64,000 bases of DNA, taken from Chryseobacterium capnotolerans. GTDB lineage: Bacteria; Bacteroidota; Bacteroidia; Flavobacteriales; Weeksellaceae. Shown here piece by piece: positions 54,458-62,213 of this stretch. The first letter of the stretch is position 1, and each line of letters begins with the position of its first letter. The notes under the pieces are model-generated. The model had not been told where the DNA came from, ran no database searches, and saw only the letters and a program-made list of their open reading frames with translations. The stretch is taken from assembly GCF_021278965.1 (NCBI RefSeq), contig NZ_CP065589.1:2795001-2859000 (forward strand), written 5' to 3'. The position numbers and the translations under genes were made by a program.

Positions 54458-55815
54458 TTATATTGTCATTGAGAAAATTCTCGTTTCCGGTTTATTTCTC
54501 ATCATTCTGAGGTCAAACACCATTGCTACATTTCGAGTGAAAGCTCTTCCAGATTCTGTAATTTTAATTTCCTTACCTGAAATTTCTACCAAACCATCAT
54601 TTTCCATTTCCTTCAGCATGTCTAATGCATTATCAAGTTCAGGGAATGAATTATCTATCGTAAAAGTGGTTTCAAGCTGACACATCAGATTTAAAATATG
54701 TCTTCTTACAATCAGATCTTCTTCATTCAAGACGTGTCCTTTCACCACAGGAATTTTACCTTCTTCTACCATCGTCTGATATTCTTCCACTGTTTTTACA
54801 TTCTGGGCAAAAGCATACCATGAATCTGAAATAGCAGACATTCCAAGCCCTACCATCAATTGAGTATTGCTTGAAGTATATCCCATAAAGTTTCTGTGAA
54901 GCTTTTTATGAATCAGAGATTGGTATAAATCATCATGCTCTAAAGAGAAGTGGTCCATTCCTACCTCAATATATCCTAAATCCTGAAGGAGTTTTTTACC
55001 ATCTTCATACAAACGGCGCTTTTCTTCTCCACTTGGAAGGTCATTTTCATCAAAACCTCTCTGCCCTACTCCTTTTACCCATGGAACGTGCGCATAAGAG
55101 TAAAATGCCAGTCTATCCGGCTTCAGCTCCATTGTTTTCTGATGGTATGTTCCATCGCTTCCCAGGTTTGATGTGGAAGCCCAAATACTAAATCATGGCT
55201 GATTCCTCTGTAGCCAATTTCCTTAGCCCACTCCGTTACGTTTTTCACGTTCTCAAAAGGCTGAATTCTATTAATCGCTTTCTGCACTTTTGGATCATAA
55301 TCCTGAACTCCGAAGCTTACTCTTCTAAAGCCAAGATCATATAAAGTCTGAAGGTGTTCCTTAGTAGTATTATTGGGGTGTCCTTCAAATGAAAACTCAG
55401 GATGTTCTGCAATCTCTACTGTTGAAAAGATTCCTTCCAATAATGTTTTTAAATTTTCGGGAGAGAAAAATGTAGGAGTTCCACCACCCAGGTGCAATTC
55501 TTTCAGTTTGGGTTTCTCGTTAAAAAGCTCAAGATAAAGTTTCCATTCCTTTAAAACACTTTCCAGATAAGGAACTTCAACACTATGCTGTTTTGTAATA
55601 CGCTTATGACATGCACAGAATGTACACAACGCCTCGCAGAAAGGCAAATGGATATAAATAGAAATTCCCTCCTCTGCATTTGTTTCATGAAAAGACCTGA
55701 TTACAGTTTCCTTCCAACTTTCCGGTGAAAATGTAGATTCATCCCAATAAGGAACCGTAGGATAAGACGTGTAACGAGGTCCGGGAATATTATACTTATC
55801 TATTAAAGAATTCAT
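54458..55815 (-). CDS. hemN: Oxygen-independent coproporphyrinogen III oxidase, frameshifted at 55135-55138
   Basis: Radical-SAM enzyme of heme synthesis. The N-terminal frame has KYNIPGPRYTSYPTVPYW and the iron-sulfur motif PFCEALCTFCACH (Cys60, Cys64, Cys67), HLGGGTPTFF, and GVQDYDPKVQKAI. The C-terminal frame has DRLAFYSYAHVPWVKGVGQRG and MDHFSLEHDDLY. One A missing from the AAAA run (T run 55135-55138 on the plus strand, about residue 226) splits the gene. Corrected, it is 452 residues, normal for HemN. The two frames overlap by only 10 bases with perfect family sequence on each side, which fits an error and not decay. Confidence 0.94.
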
Positions 55816-56076
55816 TTTGAAAATAAAATTTTATAAGGTGAGGAAGTTTAACATTATTAAAAATCCATCCTACAAAATTAACCATTAGTTATGACTTTTT
55901 ACCTATGAATTATATTAGGTTATAGTTTAGAATGAGTCTAAATACACTATTTGAACCTGTTATGGTGATAATGATAAATTCTATCAGTTTTATTTATTTT
56001 TTTGATCTGAATTCAGGTATCAATTAAAAAACATTAACTCTCGGAACCTTTTCTTTATTCAGATAAAAAAATCATC

Positions 56077-57087
56077 TTATTTTATGGTCATCAACAGAAT
56101 TCTATCCTTCCCCGCAAAAACCACTTTATTTTCATCAACCCATTGACAGACATACAACCCTTTTTCATCAGAAATTTTCTTCCAGGTTTTTCCAAAATCT
56201 GAAGAATAACTAACATGCTGATCTCCTACTGCAATCATCTCCTTTCCTTTTGAACCCGGTTTAATTTTCACACAGGTCATATATCCGGCATTTTGTCCCG
56301 AAGCCTGAATCTGCCAGGTTTCACCACCATCATGAGTAGTAGCAATATTATTAACATTTACAGTCTGTTTGGTATAATCCCCACCTACCGCAACTCCGAA
56401 TTGGTCATCGTTAAAATCTATGGAATACATTCCTTGTGACGACTCTCCCTGAATAAAAGGTGTTTTAAAAACTTCCAGTTTTTCATTTTTAAGATTCATT
56501 CTTATTATTCTCGAAGCTTTCCCACCCGTTGCAATCCATAGATATTTTTTGGTGGAGGAAATATTCGTATTACTGGCTGCAAAAGCTGCTTCTCCTTCAT
56601 TAAGCTTTACCTTATTCTTAAACATTCCCCACTTACCATCTTTATAAACCGCCAATTTTAACAATAGATCGCTGTCTGCATCACTAAAAGTATAGGCCAG
56701 CTTATCATTCACAAAATGCAAAGCATCATAAAAAGCCGTTTTTGCAGAATCTGTATAAACAATCTGTGATTTCAAATCCCTTTTATCAATTTTAAAAAAG
56801 CGAGCCGGACTTACGATATTGATCGCACAGAATGAAGTTTTATCCTGTGCCAGGGTTCTGAATTCAAGTTTTTCATCAGAAAGCTTAATTTGTTTTTGAT
56901 TTTTAGCATCCTTAAGATCTACAAATCCGAATTTAGACTCCGAACCACTATACCAGACTTTGTTATCATATAACTCAAGAGCTCTGATACTCATTTTATC
57001 GTTAAGAATTGTTTCAATACTTTCCACCTGTTGGGAAAATGCAACCATTCCTACAGAAAGGAATGCAATGGAGAAAATCTTTTTCAT
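56077..57087 (-). CDS. Secreted beta-propeller protein (BNR/Ycf48-like)
   Basis: A 336-residue exported protein; start ATG 57087 (MKKIFSIAFLSVGMVAFSQ) gives the signal peptide. Several repeats have the Asp-box/BNR look (TTHDGGETWQIQASG, YSSDFGKTWKKISDEKG), as in sialidase-like and Ycf48-like propellers. In flavobacteria such proteins are often called oxidoreductases without evidence. Function unknown. The terminator of the upstream permease gene overlaps its upstream region (57102-57126). Confidence 0.8.
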   Translation of the reverse strand: MKKIFSIAFLSVGMVAFSQQVESIETILNDKMSIRALELYDNKVWYSGSESKFGFVDLKDAKNQKQIKLSDEKLEFRTLAQDKTSFCAINIVSPARFFKIDKRDLKSQIVYTDSAKTAFYDALHFVNDKLAYTFSDADSDLLLKLAVYKDGKWGMFKNKVKLNEGEAAFAASNTNISSTKKYLWIATGGKASRIIRMNLKNEKLEVFKTPFIQGESSQGMYSIDFNDDQFGVAVGGDYTKQTVNVNNIATTHDGGETWQIQASGQNAGYMTCVKIKPGSKGKEMIAVGDQHVSYSSDFGKTWKKISDEKGLYVCQWVDENKVVFAGKDRILLMTIK

Positions 57088-57101
57088 ATGCATATTATAA
57101 G

Positions 57102-57126
57102 ACAAAAAAAACCGCCGAAGCGGTTT
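57102..57126 (-). terminator. Intrinsic terminator of the APC permease gene
   Basis: Stem AAACCGC / GCGGTTT (57109-57115, 57120-57126), loop CGAA, followed by a run of eight T on the minus strand. It lies 10 bases after the permease stop. Confidence 0.85.
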
Positions 57127-57135
57127 ATATTATTA

Positions 57136-58653
57136 TTAATCTTGGTTATGATATTTTTCAGGATTATTAAGTTTACTATTTGATTTTCCATAAAGGAAAT
57201 ATACTAAACCACCTAAGAATAACCATACAGCCGAAAGCTCCAATGCATGAGCACTTAAGTTAAATATCAAATAAATATTGATAAATACTCCCAGTGCTAC
57301 AACTATTTTGTAAGCAGGAACTTTGAAAGGTCTGATCAAATTAGGTTCTTTTTTTCTCATTACCCAAACGGCAATACAAACCAGTGTAAATGCAAACAGG
57401 GTTCCGAAACTTGTCATATCAGCCAGTGTTGAAATAGGGGTAAATGCAGCGATTAATGCTACAACAATTCCCAACAAAATGATTCCTTTGTAAGGCGTTT
57501 TTGTTTTTGGATGAAGATCACCGAAGAATTTAGGAATCAATCCGTCTTTTGCCATTCCGATGAAGATTCTTGACTGTCCCATCATCATTACCATTACCAC
57601 TGAAATTAATCCTACAGTAGCAGCAATTGTTACTACATTACTAGCCCAGTGTTTCCCTGCAATTTCAAAAGCATAGGCTACAGGAGCTTTGATCGCATCA
57701 GGATATTTACCTTCCGGGTTAAAGTCTGTATAATGCATCATCCCTGTTAATACAAGAGATACACAAATATATAAAGCCGTACAAACCAATAATGAAGCGA
57801 TAATTGCGAAAGGCACATCTTTCTTAGGGTTAATAGCCTCTCCAGCCTGTGTAGATACAGCATCAAAACCAATATAAGCAAAGAAAATAGCTGCTGCTCC
57901 GGAAATAATCCCTTTAATACCATAAGCCGAGACCAAGTCTCCTTCAGAATTTTTAATCTGAACCTGATCCGGAATAAAAGGTTTCCAGTTTTTAACACCA
58001 TCTACTGCATTATAAAGATCAGTGTTAGAAAAAATAATATATACTCCTGCAATAATTACAAAGATAACGGCAGAAGTTTTCATCAAAACGATCAGGTTAT
58101 TGGCTCCTGCGGCTTCTTTCGTTCCTTTTACCAATAATGCGGTAATCAAAAGAACAAGAATAAATGCAGGCAGGTTCATTGAAAAACCGCTTCCTGTATA
58201 ACTCGCAGGATCCGAAGTAAGATAAGCCGGCAAGTGAATATTAAAGATCTTCAAAAATTTAGTAAAATACCCGGACCAACTCACGGAAACAGCCATACTG
58301 GCCATGGCATACTCCAGAATGAGACACCATCCCATTGCCCATGCAAAAATTTCTCCTACTGTTCCATAAGCATAAGCATACGCAGATCCCTCAACAGGAA
58401 TAATGGAGGCGAACTCCGCATAGCATAATGCTGCAAAAACACAGGCAATACCTGCAATAATAAAGGAGATTGCAAGCGCTGGTCCTGCATGATAATAGGC
58501 TCCTGTTCCTGTAAGAACAAAGATTCCACCTCCAATGATAGCACCTACACCTATTGCTGTTAAACTCCATTTTCCGAGGACTTTTTTCAGCTCACTTTTC
58601 TTCATATCTGCCTCATAGGCACTTAGTGGTTTTTTAACCCAAATTTTCGACAT
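57136..58653 (-). CDS. APC-family amino-acid permease
   Basis: A 505-residue inner-membrane transporter of the cationic-amino-acid type (CAT) branch of the APC superfamily, with about 12-14 helices. The helix 1 substrate motif is GVGAIIGGGIFVLTGTGA; others are PALAISFIIAGIACVFAALCYAEFASIIPVEGSAYAYAYG and FFAYIGFDAVSTQAGEAINPKKDVPFAI. It probably imports amino acids by proton symport; the exact substrate is unknown. Single gene with terminator. Confidence 0.93.
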   Translation of the reverse strand: MSKIWVKKPLSAYEADMKKSELKKVLGKWSLTAIGVGAIIGGGIFVLTGTGAYYHAGPALAISFIIAGIACVFAALCYAEFASIIPVEGSAYAYAYGTVGEIFAWAMGWCLILEYAMASMAVSVSWSGYFTKFLKIFNIHLPAYLTSDPASYTGSGFSMNLPAFILVLLITALLVKGTKEAAGANNLIVLMKTSAVIFVIIAGVYIIFSNTDLYNAVDGVKNWKPFIPDQVQIKNSEGDLVSAYGIKGIISGAAAIFFAYIGFDAVSTQAGEAINPKKDVPFAIIASLLVCTALYICVSLVLTGMMHYTDFNPEGKYPDAIKAPVAYAFEIAGKHWASNVVTIAATVGLISVVMVMMMGQSRIFIGMAKDGLIPKFFGDLHPKTKTPYKGIILLGIVVALIAAFTPISTLADMTSFGTLFAFTLVCIAVWVMRKKEPNLIRPFKVPAYKIVVALGVFINIYLIFNLSAHALELSAVWLFLGGLVYFLYGKSNSKLNNPEKYHNQD

Positions 58654-58804
58654 GTTTTTTTATTTATTAAGGATTTACGAAAATATAAAAAATTTAGGAA
58701 TCCCCACGTTTATCGTTAAACTTTCATCATTTATTTTACATTAAAATCTTTAAAAACCTGAGCAACATATTATTTAATTCATTTTAAAAACTCCATTTTT
58801 TTGT

Positions 58805-58812
58805 TTATTTTT
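58805..58812 (+). promoter_or_regulatory. -7 promoter box of pnuC
   Basis: TATTTTTG matches TAnnTTTG and ends 6 bases before the ATG at 58819, which would give a leaderless transcript. Confidence 0.55.
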
Positions 58813-58818
58813 GATCGC

Positions 58819-59472
58819 ATGAATTTATATGATCTTTTTGTAAAGCCTTATGAAAGCTATGATTCTTTACAAATTATGCTCGAGGCATCCGGTGCCATTT
58901 TCGGAACTCTGAGCGTATATTTTTCCATTAAGAAAAATATATGGGTATACCCTACAGGTATTGTTTCAACCTTGATCTATGTATATATCCTTTTTAATTT
59001 TGGGCTCTTAGGAGACTGTCTCATCAATGTTTATTATACCATAATGAGTGTTTATGGCTGGATATTATGGGCCAAAAATTCAGAAGATCATATTCATGTG
59101 GATGTTACATGGGCCACAAAAAAGGAATGGTATTATGCCTCCATCCTTTTTATTCTGAGCCTGGTATTGGTTACCCTTATTTATTATTATAAACCTTATA
59201 TTGATAATCACTTTTCAATGGAAGGAACCAACCTCGGATTATATCATCTGGATTGGGCAAATTGGATGGATGTTTTTACGACTTCAATATTTTTAGTAGG
59301 AATGTGGTTTATGGCCAAACAGCGCATTGAGAACTGGATTTTCTGGATTATTGGAGATTTTATTTGCATCCCTATGATGATTTTTAAGGGTCTTGGCATC
59401 ACTTCGGTTCAATATTTGGTATTTACTATAATGGCTATCTTAGGATACGTCAATTGGAAAAAAAAGTTTTAA
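58819..59472 (+). CDS. pnuC: Nicotinamide riboside/mononucleoside transporter PnuC
   Basis: A 217-residue inner-membrane protein with about seven helices. ATG 58819 (MNLYDLFVKPYESYDS) is used; the frame also has a TTG at 58801. Family features are FGTLSVYFSIKKNIWVYPTGIVSTLIYV, the central YTIMSVYGWILWA (YGW motif that binds the substrate) and NWIFWIIGDFICIPMMIFKGL near the end. It imports nicotinamide riboside for NAD synthesis. No NAD riboswitch-like structure was seen upstream, and the promoter lies too close to the start for one. Confidence 0.9.
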   Translation: MNLYDLFVKPYESYDSLQIMLEASGAIFGTLSVYFSIKKNIWVYPTGIVSTLIYVYILFNFGLLGDCLINVYYTIMSVYGWILWAKNSEDHIHVDVTWATKKEWYYASILFILSLVLVTLIYYYKPYIDNHFSMEGTNLGLYHLDWANWMDVFTTSIFLVGMWFMAKQRIENWIFWIIGDFICIPMMIFKGLGITSVQYLVFTIMAILGYVNWKKKF

Positions 59473-59496
59473 AGAAAAAAAAAGTACAATAAAGTC

Positions 59497-60156
59497 ATGA
59501 AAAATTTATTTAAAATAGCAGTTAGTATCTTTGCTATAAGCACTTTAACATCTTGTCTTGCCTATACAGATGGATATGGCAGTAATGGTTATGGTGACCC
59601 ATACTATAATAATGGATATTATTATGCTCCTTCCGGATATTATGGCAGTGGCGGGTATTATGGTAATGATGGCTATTATTATAGAAACAATATTAATTAC
59701 TACTATGATAATGGTATACCTTACTATTATGACACTTACAATAACTCCAGAAGAAAAGTATATGTAGAAAGAAGAACTACGGTTACTTCACAAAGGCCTA
59801 ATAATGGTTTCCGCAGCAATAACAGTGGTTCTTATAATAACGGAAGCTATAACAGAAATTCAAATAACAGCAGCGGAGGATTCAGAAATTCAAACAATGG
59901 TTATCAGAATAACCAAGGGAATCAGAATAATCAAAGCAGTGGTGGATTTAGAAACCAAAGCAGCAGCTCTGAAAATAGAGGATCCAATTCCAGTTCAGGA
60001 GGGTTCAGAAGTTCAGGCAGCACTAGCAGCAGACCAGAAACTTCCAACAGTGGATTTAACAGTGGTGGTTTCAGAAATAGTTCAGGCAGCACCCAAAGCT
60101 CAGGTTCTACTTCCAGCTCAAGCAGACAGCAAAACAGTAGCGGCGGCTTTAGATAA
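59497..60156 (+). CDS. Low-complexity lipoprotein with SGGFR repeats
   Basis: Lipobox TLTSC (Cys20) after the signal MKNLFKIAVSIFAISTLTSC. Residues 22-85 are Tyr/Gly/Asn-rich (GYGSNGYGDPYYNNGYYYAP). A short basic segment (RRKVYVERRTTV) follows, then about 120 residues of Ser/Asn/Gln/Gly with the pentamer (S/N)GGFR at least five times, plus a NGFR variant, the last SGGFR forming the C terminus. Probably disordered and anchored to the outer membrane. Related short Tyr/Gly-rich lipoproteins are found in flavobacteria, function unknown. Other long frames inside it are shadows of the low complexity. Confidence 0.75.
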   Translation: MKNLFKIAVSIFAISTLTSCLAYTDGYGSNGYGDPYYNNGYYYAPSGYYGSGGYYGNDGYYYRNNINYYYDNGIPYYYDTYNNSRRKVYVERRTTVTSQRPNNGFRSNNSGSYNNGSYNRNSNNSSGGFRNSNNGYQNNQGNQNNQSSGGFRNQSSSSENRGSNSSSGGFRSSGSTSSRPETSNSGFNSGGFRNSSGSTQSSGSTSSSSRQQNSSGGFR

Positions 60157-60185
60157 ATAATTATAAATAACGATTATAAATAAGG

Positions 60186-60214
60186 AAACGAACAGTTAAC
60201 ACTGTTCGTTTTTC
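60186..60214 (+). terminator. Intrinsic terminator after the SGGFR lipoprotein gene
   Basis: Perfect 11-bp stem AAACGAACAGT / ACTGTTCGTTT (60186-60196, 60201-60211), loop TAAC, followed by a T-rich stretch. Confidence 0.85.
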
Positions 60215-60226
60215 GTTTTAATATAT

Positions 60227-60234
60227 TAATTTTG
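60227..60234 (+). promoter_or_regulatory. -7 promoter box of dapF
   Basis: TAATTTTG matches TAnnTTTG; 24 bases before the dapF ATG at 60259 and just after the terminator. Confidence 0.55.
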
Positions 60235-60258
60235 TTTCTTCATTTAGACAAAAACAAT

Positions 60259-61026
60259 ATGGAATTTTATAAATATCAGGGTACGGGAAACGATTTTGTA
60301 ATGATAGACAATCGTTCCGGAGAATGGGATGATCTTTCAATCGAAAATATACAAAAGCTTTGTGACCGTCGTTTTGGAATCGGTGCAGACGGACTTATTA
60401 AAATAAATACCGCAGACGGTTATGATTTTGAAGTTGATTATTATAATTCTGATGGCTCAAAAAGTTTCTGTGGGAATGGAGCTCGTTGTTCGGTTGCTTT
60501 CGCTTTTTTCCTTGACATCTTTGAAGACAACTGCAAATTCATCGCAATTGATGGAGAGCATATTGCTGAAATCCATAACGGAATCGTAAAACTAAAAATG
60601 TCTGATGTAAACACCATTTCAGACGATGGGGGAAGCAGTGTGATGGATACCGGTTCTCCACATTATGTAAAATACGTTGAAGATTTAGTCAATTATAATG
60701 TTTTTGCAGAAGGACATGGCATCCGAAATTCGGAAAATTATAAAGAAAAAGGAATCAATGTCAACTTTGTAGAAAAAATTTCAGATAATGAAATTTTTGT
60801 AAGAACCTATGAACGAGGTGTTGAGGACGAAACTTATAGCTGCGGAACTGGAGTTACAGCTTCTGCTTTAACTTTTCTTCAAAAAGACAATCTAACTTCC
60901 GTAAAAGTGAAAACATTAGGCGGAAACCTTAAGGTATACGCTGAAAAGAGTGGCGATTCTTTCTCTAACATCTGGCTGGAGGGTCCTGCAAAGCAAGTTT
61001 TTAAAGGTAAGGTAGAGCTTCTTTAA
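60259..61026 (+). CDS. dapF: Diaminopimelate epimerase
   Basis: Converts LL- to meso-diaminopimelate for lysine and peptidoglycan. ATG 60259 (MEFYKYQGTGNDFVMIDN) is the normal start; the upstream in-frame extension covers the promoter. The two catalytic cysteines are in SKSFCGNGARC (Cys71) and YSCGTGVTAS (Cys195). 255 residues, normal. mltG follows after 29 bases, a fitting pair for cell-wall synthesis. Confidence 0.96.
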   Translation: MEFYKYQGTGNDFVMIDNRSGEWDDLSIENIQKLCDRRFGIGADGLIKINTADGYDFEVDYYNSDGSKSFCGNGARCSVAFAFFLDIFEDNCKFIAIDGEHIAEIHNGIVKLKMSDVNTISDDGGSSVMDTGSPHYVKYVEDLVNYNVFAEGHGIRNSENYKEKGINVNFVEKISDNEIFVRTYERGVEDETYSCGTGVTASALTFLQKDNLTSVKVKTLGGNLKVYAEKSGDSFSNIWLEGPAKQVFKGKVELL

Positions 61027-61055
61027 AATCAAAAACTTTTAATCAATAATATAGA

Positions 61056-62081
61056 ATGAAAAAAGCTATTCTCATTATCATTCTGCTTGTTTTTGTAGTA
61101 GCAGGATTTTTTGGTTTGAGATTTTATACTAAATATTTTGGAAATAATGTAGAAAAGGATGGTTACATTTTGATCCCTCATAAGGCAAACTTTAACCAGA
61201 TTATGGATTCTATTGCTCCGTATATTAAAGACCGTGAATCTTTTGAAACAGTAGCTAAAGATAAAGGTCTTCCTGTCAATTTTAAAGCAGGGCGTTATCA
61301 TATCCAAAGTGGAAAAGGGAATACAGACCTTGTGAATATGATTAAAGCAGGTAACCAGACAGCAAATTCTTTCAGAATCGGGGATTTTGGGGATATGTAT
61401 CAAATGATTGGGAAGGTTACTAAAAAAACAGAACTGGACTCGCTTCATTTTGTTAATGATCTGGACGTTGTTGCACAGGAAAAAGGATATAAAAATATTG
61501 AAGATTTAAAAAAATATTTCTTCATTGATACTTATAATTTTTTCTGGACCGTAAGTCCAAGAGAATTTTTTGCAAAATTTGAAGATCAGTACAATGACTT
61601 CTGGACCAGTGAAAGAAAAAATAAAGAACAGCAATCCGGGCTTTCAAGAGAACAGATTTATGCGCTTGCATCTATTGTATATAAAGAATCGGGAGGAAAA
61701 AAGGATGAAATGAAAACCATCGCAGGTTTATATTTAAACCGCTACAGAAAAGGAATGAAGCTTCAGTCTGATCCTACCGTAATCTATGCGATTAATAAGC
61801 AGACCAATTTTAAAGAACCAATCAAAAGGGTTTTATATAAGCATTTGTCTACTCCATCCCCATACAATACTTACGCTAATGCGGGAATCCCTCCGGGACC
61901 GATTTGTGTAGTGGATAAGAACTCAGTAGATGCTGTTTTAAATGCAGAAAACAACAATTATATATTTATGTGTGCTGATCCTGCAAGATTTGGATATCAT
62001 AAGTTTACAGCCAGTGCAGAAGAGCATGCTGTAAATGCAAAAGCTTATCAGGACTGGCTTAATTCAAAAAATATAAAATAA
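61056..62081 (+). CDS. mltG: Endolytic transglycosylase MltG (YceG-like)
   Basis: Cuts nascent peptidoglycan strands and so sets their length. The 341-residue protein has an N-terminal membrane anchor (AILIIILLVFVVAGFFGLRFY) and a LysM-like unit, then the YceG domain with LASIVYKESGGKKDEMKTIAGLYLNRYRKGMKLQSDPTVIYAI. The catalytic glutamate is Glu211 in YKES. STPSPYNTY and AGIPPGPIC are family hallmarks. Complete. In many YceG proteins the position two before the catalytic residue is also Glu; here it is Tyr. Confidence 0.95.
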   Translation: MKKAILIIILLVFVVAGFFGLRFYTKYFGNNVEKDGYILIPHKANFNQIMDSIAPYIKDRESFETVAKDKGLPVNFKAGRYHIQSGKGNTDLVNMIKAGNQTANSFRIGDFGDMYQMIGKVTKKTELDSLHFVNDLDVVAQEKGYKNIEDLKKYFFIDTYNFFWTVSPREFFAKFEDQYNDFWTSERKNKEQQSGLSREQIYALASIVYKESGGKKDEMKTIAGLYLNRYRKGMKLQSDPTVIYAINKQTNFKEPIKRVLYKHLSTPSPYNTYANAGIPPGPICVVDKNSVDAVLNAENNNYIFMCADPARFGYHKFTASAEEHAVNAKAYQDWLNSKNIK

Positions 62082-62213
62082 GCTTTTAGCAGACACCATA
62101 ATTTTATAGATTAAAAAACAATAATTAAATCATAATGTTCTGAAAATTAAATCAATATAATTTTCAAAATATTAGGGGTTATCCTTTCACGATTTTATAC
62201 AAAAAAATAACCT

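Noticed and set aside
3056..55815. Phase variation by slippage at homopolymers as the cause of the frameshifts
   Set aside because: The runs are short (3-6 bases) and the genes include metabolic and rRNA-modifying enzymes, not surface genes; sequence error explains all of them with one cause.
58654..58818. NAD-type riboswitch before pnuC
   Set aside because: The promoter box ends six bases before the ATG, leaving no leader RNA, and no aptamer-like structure was seen.
59558..60160. Overlapping ORFs inside the SGGFR lipoprotein gene
   Set aside because: Low-complexity sequence keeps the alternative frames open; the peptides are Met/Ile- or Ala/Val-biased shadows.
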